Source: Calliopum simillimum (lineage: Eukaryota; Arthropoda; Insecta; Diptera; Lauxaniidae). Taken from it: a stretch of 64,000 nucleotides of DNA. The stretch lies in NCBI GenBank assembly GCA_951812925.1, contig OX638368.1, positions 25,111,187 to 25,175,186 of the forward strand. The letters are read 5' to 3'. The position numbers and the translations under genes were made by a program. The number at the start of each line of letters is the position of its first letter. Positions within the stretch are counted from its first letter, which is position 1. The notes under the pieces are model-generated. The model did not search any database. It was not told the DNA's origin and saw only the letters and a program-made list of their open reading frames with translations. Positions 11,150-22,890 of this stretch are shown here, piece by piece.

Positions 11150-12734
11150 ACACATGAAATTCCAAAAAATACTTTTTTTGTTATTTGAAAAGAAAACCAA
11201 AAACATGAATTCAGTTTCAGTCAACGTTTTGTCTTTCTCTTTGTGCTGTATCCTTTTTTAGCTCTGCGTATTTTGTCGTTAATGACATTGAAAAATTTGC
11301 ATTTAATTTTAAATTCCTTAATAGGAAAATATTAAAATAATTTTAACTTTGTGCACATTTACACACAAATTCCTTTCTAGTGATGTATAATTCAAAAACG
11401 TGCTCCATTTCTAACATAGTAAAAAAGGTATGACAAATTTTGGTCTTGCGTATTAACATAAAGATATAGCAGAACAAGGAAATCTTTGGCCATAATACCT
11501 GATAATAGAGCTTAAAGCCCCAGCTTTTTACTTCAAAACTCAGTTTAGAAAAACATCGATATCTTTGTTCTCCTTCGAATTATTCTAACCTGAAAAGATG
11601 AAATTTTTATGTCAAAATAAGATATTGAAATAAATCCCGTAAAGAATTTGACGTACTCAAAACTTGGCATGATTTAGTGGAAGTAAGAGATCATAATTTT
11701 TTCCTATTTGCCTTAAGGCAAATCTTTCCCGGAAAACAAGAAAAATCCAATTTTTTCTGCAACACGGCTGAAGATTGATTCTGCACTATAGGTATGTAAG
11801 AAAATGGGTTAAGAAATGACACTGACAACAAAGACGAATCTTTAGTAGACAGTTTGTCTATCCCTTATGTTCCAATGAATAAAATGTGGATTTTTTTTTA
11901 TTTTAAATATATTTTTTTTGTAATCAGGTAGCAACGGCCAGTTGCAGAAAGCCAATTAAATTAAGAAATCTGATGTCGCGATTCAGAATCTAGCAAAAAT
12001 ATTTTCAACACCTTGAAATTGTGTTGCGCAGCGCACAACAAAATGTCTGGCACAACCAGTGAGTATTGCAGTTTGTGCTGCCTGGTCGTACGATAGACTG
12101 TGAAGTGGTGACACTCACTATGTTCAATTTACCTTTTGCTTGGCTTGATCATCTTCAGTTATTTATTTGTTTTTTACTTTTTATTAAGTCCACTCTGCAA
12201 TCTTTCCTGGCTTGGCTTGGACTTTGTTGCACTGGTCGTGAGTCACAAGCCAAATGTTCATTTATTTTAAGTTATTTTTTTTATGCCATTATTTAACATA
12301 AATCGCCAGCTACTGAAATACGTTTTAATCTGTTCTCTTTTTTCTCTTTTTAATTTAATTTTTTATATTTTTTATTTGCAATTGTAAAGCGTAATTTTTT
12401 GTGCTGCTCGTTTTTTGGTTTTTTTTCATTCCCATTGAACGTTCGTTGAGAAATTATCAATTGTACAAAAGTGAAGAAATCATTCCTTAGGACAATGTAT
12501 TTATTTTGAAAACTGTTGAGGTGGTAACACTGGGAAAAAGTTTTCTAAAACGTCCAAAGTAAAGAAACTAAGTTGCTCAACTTTTTTCATATCGTACTTT
12601 GAAAAGTTTTTGATCAGGATGTTATCTTATACTATAATTCCAACGACTCCCGGAAAAAAACGCCATAAGAAATAACGGCATAGGAAATAACGCCAGAGTT
12701 TTTGGAAATAACGCCAGAAAAATCTCCATGTAAA
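11150..12734. other. No gene recognised
   Basis: AT-rich sequence. A short repeat GGAAATAACGCCA occurs three or four times at 12660-12715. Confidence 0.5.
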
Positions 12735-13650
12735 ATTTATTTATTTATTTATTTGAGCCTTTGGATAATAACAACCCCTACAGACTAGAACAATTGAAAT
12801 TAAATTAATGAAAATAATTGATATAAACTTAAATACAATGAAAATTTAACCAAGCTAAGAGCCTAAGCAGTATAGATTTAAATTGAGCTTTATTCAAATA
12901 AAAATCAATTGAAATATCTTTATAAAATTTATTTAACAATAAAAGAGTTCTATTAATGGGCTTATTTATGGCATAGTCAGGACAATCAATGAAACCATTA
13001 ATGACCCCATAAATAAACATAATGCTGAGAACAAGACGCCGGTTTTCAAGATTTTCAAGATGAATGAGCAAACAACGTGCATTGTATGATGGTAACGGTT
13101 CAGTAAAGCCCAATGAGTGTAAGGCAAACTTAATAAATTTCCTTTGACCCATAGTGGACCCCATAGTAAGGATTCCAAATAAAAGAAGCGTATTCCAAAT
13201 TGGATCTTACAAATCAAGTATAGAGAAGTTTCTTGGTAAAAGGATCTATAAACGCAGCACTATTCCTTTTAATAAATGCTAAAAGGGAATAGGCTTTAGG
13301 CAAAATATAATTTACATGATTTGTAAAGTTTAAACGTGAGTCAAAGTAAATACCAAGATCACGAATTTGATCAACTCTAGTTAGAAGCACATCTTCTATA
13401 CTATATAAATGCAACAAAGGATTATTAAGTTTAGAAAACGTCATGCGAAAGCATTTATTTAAGTTCAAAGTCAAACAATTGTGACCGAACCAAGTAACAA
13501 CATTATTCAATTCATTTTGGAGAGTGCAACAATCAGATGTATTACTAACTTTATAATAAATTTTTAAATCATCAGCATATAAGGAAAAACGTATCAAAGA
13601 AAAACAAGTTGAGATATCATTAATATATGGGCATTTCTGAGAAACTTTTA
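12735..13650 (-). pseudogene. 5'-truncated Jockey/CR1-like LINE, reverse transcriptase fragment
   Basis: On the minus strand a frame from about 13640 reads PYINDI, then LYADDLKIYYKV, which contains the YADD active-site box of LINE reverse transcriptase. It continues through LNLNKCFRMTF and a RVDQIRDLGIYFD motif to 13214. A frameshift follows, and the C-terminal region (RKFIKFALHSLGFTEPLPSY, then LLIHLENLENRR) continues to 12829. The 3' end (left on this strand) carries an (AAAT)n tail at 12736-12756, the hallmark of LINE integration. The N-terminal half of RT and the endonuclease are missing, as in 5'-truncated insertions. Confidence 0.85.
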
Positions 13651-13671
13651 ACCCATATACTTACATTTGAG

Positions 13672-13831
13672 TGTCAAAAGTGTAAGTTGTAATAACTCAA
13701 AATAGTAATGATTTTTTGTAAATATTGGCCCGCGCACATATTGTGCAAACATTAACAAGTATATGGACGGGCCAATATTCACAAAAAATCATTACTATTT
13801 TGAGTTATTACTTACACTTACACTTTTGACA
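13672..13831. mobile_element. 160-bp hairpin (MITE-like) with ~61-bp arms
   Basis: Arm 13672-13732 (starting TGTCAAAAGTGTAAG) is almost the exact reverse complement of 13768-13831 (ending CTTACACTTTTGACA). The arms enclose a ~35-base loop. It lies just beyond the broken 5' end of the LINE. It could be a MITE or a stable hairpin transcript. Confidence 0.75.
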
Positions 13832-15015
13832 TTGCAAAAACTATAATATCATGAAGTAAAAGCAAACATTTAAAAAAAGTTGAAACTGGTGGGTTGGGAT
13901 CCTGATTGAAAATTGATTTTATATGCTTAAATAAAAGAAAACATAAAGTACAATATGAAACATGAGCTTAGGTCAAAATTTCACGTTTTGGGTATTTGAC
14001 ACCAAACGCTACCTAAATATCTCAAGATCAACTAACTAGTGAAATAATTTAATATTTTTGCGGCCAGATAGCGTATATAGAGATTGCATTTTTAGCGATA
14101 TTTTCTGCACAGCAAAAAGTTTAGGGATAAAGGATAAACTTATTGATACTATTTTTTTTTATAAACTTATGTATTCCAATTTTTTTATATAATTTATACA
14201 ATTTTTTTCTACAAACTTATTCTAAACCAGAAACGTTTAACTTCTAAGCCAAAATTGTTATGAACTATAAATTTTATACCAAAATTGTATAAAAACTTTT
14301 GACAAAACGTCAAAAACGTCAAAACGTCACGTCATCGAATACGCACAAAATTTTGCATATGTGGAAAAATCATTTTGCGCAGCAGTTTGCAGTGAAAATT
14401 GTTAAAAATAAAAAAAAAAATTAAACGAAATAACGCACAAGTACTTATTATGAGTAAAGTTAAAAGACTGTGTGGTATAAAAAAGTGTTAAAGCTAAAAA
14501 ATAAAGAAAAAAAGTGTCTTTTTTTTGCCTTCCAGCATCAATTTTTGATGCATTTGACCATCGTCACCAGCTTGCAGCAAGTAAGCCACTTACACCGATC
14601 ATCACCATCACCACCAATACTGTCATCGGCACCATTATTGGCCAACGACCTCAGAGTGTTCCGCAGAACATCAACAATTAGCGTGTTTAGCAGCATATTT
14701 GCGTATTGAGCAGAACATCTCCGTTCCCAAAAAGAACAGCGATTCGGAAGTAGAAGGTATTTCGCATTTCACCTTCGCACATGTAAGTTCAAAACAATAA
14801 AATTTTGGCTCCCCACCAAACTGTAAGCGATAGCAGGATGTTTGCGAAAAAAACGCCACGGATCTGAGAAGAGCAGAAAATTGGAAAATGGCTTTAGGTG
14901 AAACGATGGAAGTCACACGACACAATGTATACGTTGAAAGTCATCAATATGGTTAATTAAATAGAAGAATAAAATCATTAGTTTTACCAGAACAGGAAAA
15001 ACATATATTCAATTC

Positions 15016-15282
15016 CAATTGAGGAGTGGCCATACCAAAGGGCCTAAGTACCATTTTGAGGCACAAGTAATGTCATACTTTTTATGTGCCTAATAGTCTG
15101 TTATTTGATTGTTATAATTTTTTCAACATAATGACATCAATTTCACGCTATCAAGAAAATTTTTAGTGAAAACAGAAAACAATTTAATTAATTTCTAACA
15201 AAATGCCACCCGTTTCATATTATGACACTACTTTTGCCTCGAAATGGTACTTAGGCCCTTTGGTACGGCCACTCCTCAATTG
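15016..15282. mobile_element. 267-bp MITE with ~65-bp terminal inverted repeats
   Basis: The left end is CAATTGAGGAGTGGCC and the right end is GGCCACTCCTCAATTG. The match continues through CCAAAGGGCCTAAGTACC and GAGGCA on the left and its complement on the right. A diverged half-copy lies near 18380 (TATGACACTACTTTTGCC). Confidence 0.85.
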
Positions 15283-15524
15283 TTAAAAATGCACCTTCCG
15301 TTTAATGCATAAAGTAAAAATTTCACTTCAGTTTTTGGAAGTATGGAATCTATAAGCTCCATAATTCATTAGAAATTGTTTGTATCATGAACTTAAACAA
15401 TTTTCTCATTACAAAACGAAGTTAGAAAAAAATAACAAAATGTACATTTATGCTTCAAGAAAATATGTAACTGAAAATTTTTAATGTAATTAATGAAATT
15501 TGTTTCTCTTAAAATGAATAAGCC

Positions 15525-16405
15525 CACACTCAGAAAAAAAAAGATTGTTAAAACAACAATTTTTCATTCTTGAAAAAAGAATTTTATTCTTAAATCAACA
15601 ATTTTATTCTTGAACTTAATTTTTTTACGCATTTGTCATAAAAAATATGAAAAATATTTTAAAATACAAAACTTCAAACAATCTGTTTTGCAAATAAAAA
15701 ATTTTTAATATTAATGAATAAGTTCTAGCTGTTTTTTTTTTTTTAAAAAGGTTTATTTAACGAATAAGGGTAAGAAAATTGCACCCAAAGTATTGCCCAT
15801 CTCTTAATATATCTTTCTCCCATATTTCTGGCAGCATATGGATTCCATAGTAAATAAAACCTTATTAATCCCACTAAATGCAGAGGAGCTTCAAATCTTG
15901 GATATTTGGATTTAAAGACGATGTCGATGCATGGACCTGGCTTATCTCATGATTTTCCTAAAAATTCTCGTTCTGTTTTCATTGACCGTCACGATAACGT
16001 ATAGAAAATGTTTCCTTTTCTACCGTTGAAGCAGCAGTTCACTCGAATGGAAACACCCACCTTGTACTACTCTCGGCCTCATCTCATACGGCTCCCAATA
16101 CCTTACTTTTATTTCTTTCCTATTGCTGTAAGATATATTTTAAATAAATACTTATAAAGATTTCAACTATCATTTATCCTTCGTTCAACTAATTCGTTCT
16201 TAAACATTGTCAACAGTTTTGCTTTTGAAACAACAATTTCCGCTCTTAAGCTTCCAACAACTGTTTACTTGATTTAACAATTTTTCGTTTTATTTAATAA
16301 ATAACAATTTCGCATTCAAAACAAGAGCAAAAGTTGTTATTTCAAGCAACAAAAATTCTTGAATTAAAACAAAGTCGTTGGAATTACAATTTTTTTTTCT
16401 GTGTG
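15525..16405. mobile_element. ~880-bp element with CACACNCAGAAAAAAA ends
   Basis: The left end is CACACTCAGAAAAAAAAAG and the right end reads TTTTTTTTTCTGTGTG. Each is followed inward by ATTGTT and AACAAC-type motifs. The interior has no transposase. A similar end (CACTCAGAAAAAGATTGTT) recurs at 31304. Confidence 0.55.
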
Positions 16406-16745
16406 CATGTAATTATTGTAAGATATTTTTTTTCGAAAATTATGTGAAATTGGTTTATTGATGTTGCACAAAATGAATTTTATACTAAATGGTTTAAAAT
16501 ACTTTTATATGAACTTCTGTATAAAATTTATACAAAAATAGTATAAAAGATTTTTGTATGGTGATACTATTAAATTTAAACCAAAATAGTGTAAATTGTT
16601 TTAATACTTTATTTGTATTAATTTTATACAAACAAGTATAAACGGTTTGTATACCAAGTTGTAGCAGAGATTTTATGCCAAATTTGGTGTGGAAATGTAT
16701 TCATTCCAATTTGGTTTGAATTTTACACAAAAATTATTTGCTGTG

Positions 16746-18140
16746 TAGGTTTTAAAAACAAAAAAGTTACGCGTACTTTCGAATGCCGCCACATATGTAA
16801 CTAGCTTATGTGGTGTCAACTTGTTAAAAAATTTTCGAGTTATTTATTTTTTAAGTGTAAAGGAAAAAACACTGCTTACTACAAAAGCATCAGACGACCT
16901 TTAAATTCGTTACATCTAAACCAAAAAAAAAAAAGAAAAAAAATTATCGACCACAATATGGCAAATCACGACAAACCAATAGGTTAATACATTAGTCAAC
17001 AAACCAAAAAAGGAAAAAAAAAAAAAATTCACACCTTCACTTGGAAGTAACTTCTTGGTTTAAAAAAAATTATTTTTTGTTTTTATTTCATTTTTTTAAC
17101 CATTCTCCAATTTAACAAAGCAGTTGTCTTGGTGAATCCCCCTTGAAGTGTCTTCCAAATAAATAAACAAACTGCATTGCAAATAAATAAAATCCATACG
17201 CTATGAAAGCAACAAACTTCTTGAGCATCGTCATCATCATCATTAACCCAACCAGCGCACAGTAGCAGGCACAGTAGTGATGATCATAATGATGATGATG
17301 ATGACGATGATGCTGCTGCAACAGTTGCACTTTCAGTCAGTCAGCTTTCAGCTTCTTAGCCGTGTTACACAGAGACAAACTTCCCAGCCTTAGTGGAATC
17401 GTAATGTGGTTCGCGATTTTCACAAATGATATCGCAAACACAAAATGTTAATGAGCAATTTGAGATGGTGCGAAGAGATTTCAGTATTTAAACTTTTCTA
17501 CTGATTCTTTTTGGGTTTTAGGCTTTTACTTAGTAGTGGGTAACCCAAACAGCAGGCATCCCTTGAATCACAGTGCTTCATTCTTTTTCTACGATGTTGT
17601 TGTTGTTGTTGCTGTTGTCAGTGGCAGTTTAATGAAAAAGAAAAAAATTTTAATTGGAATTTGGTAAATTAATTATTTCCTGGCATAAGTAACGAACGAA
17701 TTCTGCGGATTTCAGTAAAATATAGTGAATGAACCACAACAATTGTAAAAGAGATAGGGAGTTTTTGTTGTAGGAAAGTTTTGTGGAAAGCAGGTTGAAT
17801 CATTGTTATCTTAAATACGTAGGTATATTTATGGAATCGGAAACCAAACAGTCTTTCCGAATTACTGTAGTTATTGGAGGAACTCATTGACAAAACACAT
17901 CTACAGGACGCTTATATGAAATACAGTTCCATTATATTCACATTATATGTTGGTCCACCTTGGCTTGCCTTCTAGGAAGAGCCTTCAAGAATGTTGTCTT
18001 AGCCATAATCTTTCTTATCAAGCTATATCTTGAAACTTTTCTTATCGAACTCTTACTTCTGCGTTACTTACCTTTGAATCAAAAGGCATACAATTTTTAA
18101 GTGTTTTTCAGTTTTCCACTACAAATAACATTTGTGTAAA
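16746..18140. other. No gene recognised
   Basis: Holds a GATGATGATG/GCTGCTGCAAC simple-sequence patch at 17280-17325 and a GTTGTTGTTGTTGCTG run near 17598. Nothing coding is supported. Confidence 0.45.
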
Positions 18141-18154
18141 AGCCGCGTAAACTC

Positions 18155-18211
18155 GTAAACTCGTAAAACTGTCAAAGTTCCTATTGATTTTGACAGCTAT
18201 TACGAGTTTAC
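18155..18211. repeat. Small imperfect hairpin
   Basis: GTAAACTCGTAAAACTGTCAAA is followed, after about 12 bases, by its near complement TTTGACAGCTATTACGAGTTTAC. Confidence 0.6.
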
Positions 18212-18504
18212 GATGTTACGATGATAACTTGGAAATTACGAGTTTAATAAGGAAGATTATGGCTTTACAGCTTTTCCTGGAACTGCATCATAATCCTGAT
18301 AATAGCGCTTTGTGCAACTTCAAGCAAGGAAATCTTGAAATTAAACAATTATTAATTTTAAACAAAATGCCAGCTAATTAATTTTATGACACTACTTTTG
18401 CCATAAAATGGACTTAGCACCTTTTCTCATTAAGCCGACGATATTTAAAAAATTAAAATAGTATTTTAATCTCAAAACGCTTAAATAAACTTTTCGAAAT
18501 TATA

Positions 18505-18870
18505 TTTTTAGGGTTACCACATGGTTTTGTACAATTTTAGAAAAGTTTATCTGAGCATTTCTGAAACCAAAAATTTCAATTTAGTAAATCAACATAAGAA
18601 CTAAATAAGATTTTCGTATATAGCCGGGAGGCAACCCTAACAATTTTTGTTGGATTTTGGAAAAATTTATTTAAGTGTTTTTAGACAAAATTTAAAATTT
18701 TCTTTTTTAAATAAATTGTTTTAGCAAAACTTAAAAAAAATCCAGGTGGCAACATTGAAAAAACACAACACAATTTAAAAAAAGTTCATCTGAGTGTTTC
18801 AAAAAAATTAAGAATTATATAAGATTTTTGAAAATAAGCAGATGGCAACACTAAAAATTTATGTTGGAGC
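18505..18870. repeat. Tandem repeat around a GGTGGCAACACT motif
   Basis: Three to four diverged ~110-bp units share TGGCAACAYT, then a TTTTGGAAAAATTTATYTGAGTGTTT stretch read in two parts, then an AAATAAG-rich tail. Confidence 0.6.
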
Positions 18871-18879
18871 GTTCATGGA

Positions 18880-19739
18880 TAGCCACTAATCAAAAAAAAA
18901 AAAAGGAAACTTGGTTCAACAATTCTAATGAATTAAAAAATAAACAACAATGTGTCGCAAGAGAACCATTCTTTCGGAGTAAATTTAATGGGTAAATTAC
19001 TATATGGGAGAATGACAAAATGTTACAAAAACAGTCATATCACAATGAAAATAGCAATTATTTTTAAAAAAGTTGAAATTGCTGGATAGCCACTCTAATT
19101 GTTTATTGATTTAATTATATAAAAATAAAAGAATATGTTAAGTAATATAAAAAACCTTCAGGGAGAATGACACAAACTTGCGTTCTTTACACAATTTTTA
19201 AACTTTTTCTAAAAAAAAAACGCACGAACACTCACTATCGAAAAACCGAAACTGACCAAGCTGAGTCTGCCCTTTCCTTCACTTTCAGTTCTCTTTCGAC
19301 TCAATATTTAAAAAATTTACAGTTAGAATAAAAAAAAAAAAAACTGAGAGATTGTCTAAAATGAGGGACCAATTTCTATGTAAGTATGTCAATTCAATAA
19401 AAAAAATTTTTTTTCGTTGAGTTAACACAGAGAAACAGTAGATGAATTATATATACAAACAATATCATATAAGTTCTTTTTAAAAAATAACGTAATATGC
19501 AAAACGGGCAAATTAAATGCACTTAGAAGCGGTTAGGGGCAGCAGGGAGAATGACTTTTTAACACTTTATGTTATATAGAGTGTGTCGAAAAAAACTTAT
19601 ATACACTTTTTCAGCCATAACTTATCCTGTGTCCAACGAATAATTTTTTTTTTTTGAATCACGTTAGCTTTTATTGTAAAAATATATAAGATATTATATT
19701 TTTTCAAATTATTCATTTTCACTTGTTATTTCTTTCAAA
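18880..19739. other. No gene; repeated GGGAGAATGACA motif
   Basis: GGGAGAATGAC occurs near 19007, 19160 and 19545 in AT-rich sequence, and a CACAGAGAAAC end-like motif lies at 19428. The right part (from about 19580) probably contains the 5' end of the following transposon. Confidence 0.4.
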
Positions 19740-20747
19740 ATGGACAGCGAAATATAAGTACATGAAAAAATAATTAAAACTTTTCAAAAAAATCCATTGT
19801 GGACTTTCAAAAAAATAGCAACAGATGTCCAGTTTCATCGCCACACTGTTTTTACAGCCATTAAGCGGTATAAAAAAGACTTAAACCTTGCGCGTAAGCC
19901 TGGATCAGGAAGAAAAAAAGGTCCAACAAATATTGGTAAGGCAAAAGGTGTCGAACAACTCTTTCGAAGAGCTCCGAACACTTCTGTCAGAAAAGCAGCT
20001 CGAGTAGCTAAATGCTCTGACTCTTTTGTGTGCAGAACCAAAGCTAATGCTGGGCAAAAGTCGTATAAAGTTCAGAAAGTTCCACATCGCAATGCGGTAA
20101 AGAATTTACAAGCAAAAAAAAGGAACCAAAAAATTGAGGTCTAATTTTATAAACAAATGTACGTACTGTGTGATGGATGATGAAACTTATGTTCTGGCAG
20201 ACTTTTCAGAACTTTCGGGTCAATATTTTTATGTGGCGGATGGACGAGGTAATATTCAGGAACAATGCCAGACAAAAAAGCAAACAAAATTCCCTAAGAA
20301 GTATCTTGTGTGGCAAGCCATTTGCAGTTGTGACAAAAGAAGCCAAGCATTTGTGACATCAGGAACGATAAATACAGAAATGTATATTAAGGAGTGTCTT
20401 CAAAAACGGTTTTTGGCTTTCCTAAAACAGCACAGAGTGACTACATATTTTTGCTCCAATTTAGCATAATGCCACTATGGAAAAAGGACCTTGAGTGGTA
20501 TGTAAATAATAATGCAAATTTTGTACCACGGGAGGCAAACCCACCAAACTGTCCATAACTCCGGTCTGTGGAGAGATATTGGGCGCCTGTGAAAAGCAAA
20601 TTGAAGAACACAGGAAAGTTATCCCAGGGCATGTCTGACTTTAAGCGTAAATGGACCGGCTCCTCCAAAAAGGTAACGGAAACAACTATAAAATCATTAA
20701 TGACAGGATTTCCGGAAAAGGTGGACAGATTTATAAATTCCGATTAA
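19740..20747 (+). pseudogene. Degenerate Tc1/mariner-superfamily transposase, DD37E type
   Basis: An ATG at 19740 begins a DNA-binding region (WTFKKIATDVQFHRHTVF, then a GSGRKKG linker) broken by an early stop. The catalytic core follows in shifted frames. MDDETYVLADFS carries the first aspartate, FPKKYLVWQAICSC and KRSQAFVTSGTINTEMYIKE follow, and a PVERYW-like box (here SVERYW) carries the glutamate. The spacing from the second acidic position to that glutamate is 37 residues, typical of the insect DD37E group. The second aspartate is replaced by asparagine (SNLA), and stops and frameshifts are present, so it is inactive. I could not define the terminal repeats. Confidence 0.85.
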
Positions 20748-21690
20748 TAGTCCAATATTTTAATTTTTAATGAATTTCTATAATATATTTATAAATTCGC
20801 ATATTTTTAAGAATTTTTAAATTGAACGGTTTAACCATTTATTAATTTAAATATATTTGGCTTAACTGATAAAATCATAAAATTACTTTTATCCAGAGTC
20901 AGAAGTGAATTTAAATTACTAACAAGTTTACATTTCTACAAGCCATGACTGAGCAACTAATGACCATGTTGATAAGATCCAAAGCAATTACGGACTATGT
21001 TTTCATTTTCAGTTTTTTTCTGTTTTCCTTAGCCTTTTGTTTTGGTCTGAAGCCTTGCAAATTTATTAATTTGAAATAAAAGGAGTAACTTAAAATAAAA
21101 ATACAAAAACAAAACAAGGAACTTGTTCAGGTCACTCACTCATCCTTACGCTTTTCATAACCGATTATGCTAATCGGACTTTAAAATCGCTCGACACACA
21201 AAAAGGGTTAGGGTTGCATCTTAAATTGGACTGTAAGCGTAGTGAGAGGGTCGTTTTTTTGACCCAAAAAAGAAAATGAAACGAAATGAAAAATTAAAGC
21301 GCTCTTATTCTTTTGAATACCAAATGTGCTCGAAAGGTGGCGGCAATTAAAAATGTAAATATTTTGATACTCGATTAGTTGCTGTCAATTTAATGGAACA
21401 ATGGAAAAATGTCAAAATGACAACTTTGCGGTAGCATGCAACAACGTACACTCACAAGATTACGTATTGTCGTAGAGTGTTGCCATCAACATAAAGATTA
21501 AATGTTGCGTTAACGATTTCAGATCTGTGAAACCGCAACAATTAATATTTGCATTAAGAAAATGTTTATTTACATCAATAAATGATTTGGTAACCACAAC
21601 AAAACTTCCATAAAACAAACTTCTATACAACAAAGGAGAAAGAAACTCCTTTCACTATTAATTCTGACAAGAGTTCAGTCAGTGTTCAGT
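20748..21690. other. No gene recognised
   Basis: Probable 3' flank of the DD37E element, then AT-rich sequence. Confidence 0.45.
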
Positions 21691-21694
21691 GATA

Positions 21695-22890
21695 GAAGTG
21701 AAAATGTTGCAACGGAAAACGGAATGGTATAGTTCAAAACACCCTTTGTGGGGAAAGTGCTGATGCCAACGGACAGAATCGTGATGAATGGGTTATGAAC
21801 GTTTTGCCGAGATTGATACAATAGTATGATGAGAACAACGTTTTTAATGTCGATGCGACCGGTTTATTATTCAAATGTTTAAAACACTGGCATTTAAAAT
21901 TGAGAAATGTTTTGGTGGTAAGCAGAGCAAAGAAAGAAAAACTGCTATGGGGGCAAGTAATATGAATGGTTCCAAAAAACTTAAATTGCTTTTTATAGGA
22001 AAGGCAGTGTTTGCCAGTTAAGGGGATTTCCACCTAGATTTAGGGGATTTTGAAAGGTCTAGGGGGCAATATGGGGGATACATTATTAAGGGGATTTGTT
22101 CAGGGGATTTTAAAAAGGTCTAGGGGAAATCTAAGGGATACTTTCATGTAAATGTTAAGAAAACCTTATTTTAAAATATATAAAATTACATTATAGCATT
22201 TACATGTTAACAAAAATACCTATATTTATAAAATATATTGAAACAACATTCACTTCATTTTGAAATTTGAAAAATTTTTTTATTTTTGTTACCAAAATAT
22301 AAATGTTCCATATTTAAGGGAAATTTTGTCAAAAGTCCAGAATTTGGGGGAAATTTCGTTACGAAAAATATTAATTTCGTTTTGAAATTTGGAACTTTCT
22401 TTCGCAAAATATAACATTTTCCATTTAGGGGGAATTTCGTCAGAAAACCAAAATTTAGGGGAAATCTCGTGCAATCTGGGGGAAAATAGGAGAACCTACC
22501 TGGCAACACTGAGGAAACGCCAAATATACTCGATGCTTTAAAGGCATTAAATCTTTTGACGTATATTAGGAATTCGACAAAATTAGCATAGATAACAAGT
22601 GCAGTTTTTACGAAATGGGTTTAAAAGTTGGACATAAAATTCGGACCTCAAGGTAGAAAGTTTTTGCTGATTATTGATAACCATCCTGCAAACCGAAAAA
22701 ATAAATTGGAAAATATTGGGCTTGCCTGAGTATTTCCCTCCTAACATGTCTTCGTTGCTTCAGCCTATGGACCAAGGCGATTTCCACAACATACATAAAA
22801 CAGAACTACAGGAAGAGGATCTTGACTAACATATTGACGCGAATGGAGAAAGACAAACCTGCTATGGCCATAGATTTGCTTTATGTCATT
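21695..22890 (+). pseudogene. pogo/Tigger (DDE_1) transposase relic, split by a MITE
   Basis: In one frame from about 21715 the sequence reads KRNGIVQ, CGESADANGQNRDEW, YDENNVFNVDATGLLFKC and later KNLNCFL. This matches the first half of a jerky/Tigger-type DDE domain, and VDATG holds the first catalytic aspartate. After the insertion the frame resumes: FGPQGRKFLLIIDNHPAN, then FPPNMSSLLQPMDQG, supplying the second and third aspartates 30 residues apart (DD30D). Several stops, and a 507-bp element inside it, make it a dead copy. N-terminal HTH domains and element ends are not recognised. Confidence 0.85.
22005..22511. mobile_element. 507-bp hAT-type MITE with 8-bp target duplication
   Basis: The left end is CAGTGTTTGCCAGTTAAGG and the right end, reversed, is CAGTGTTGCCAGGTAGG. 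The flanking octamers are AGGAAAGG (21997-22004) and AGGAAACG (22512-22519), 7 of 8 identical. An 8-bp duplication and a CAGTG terminus are hAT features. The interior is non-coding, with repeated GGGGATTT and GGGGGAAATTTCGT motifs. Confidence 0.88.

Larger units (their letters stand above)
14108..16745. mobile_element. Possible larger element with CACAGCAAA ends
   Basis: The left end is CACAGCAAAAAG and the right end is TTTGCTGTG. Both flanks are rich in TATACAAAAATTGTAT-like sequence. Two smaller elements are nested inside. The terminal match is short, so this is tentative. The segment 14470-14925 has open frames with histidine-rich and EQNISVPKKN-type translations that I cannot assign to a family. 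Confidence 0.35.

Noticed and set aside
9116..11188. Very long open frames of Ser-Leu, Asp-Arg and Gly-Ile repeats
   Set aside because: They are direct translations of the CCCTAT microsatellite. There is no unique sequence of any length and no gene context.
14470..14925. Open frames with a possible donor at about 14782
   Set aside because: The frame shifts between histidine-rich and other translations, and stops lie directly upstream. It sits inside a probable mobile element.
17112..17330. Histidine-rich open frame on the minus strand
   Set aside because: It is a translation of GATGATG simple sequence with no splice or domain support.
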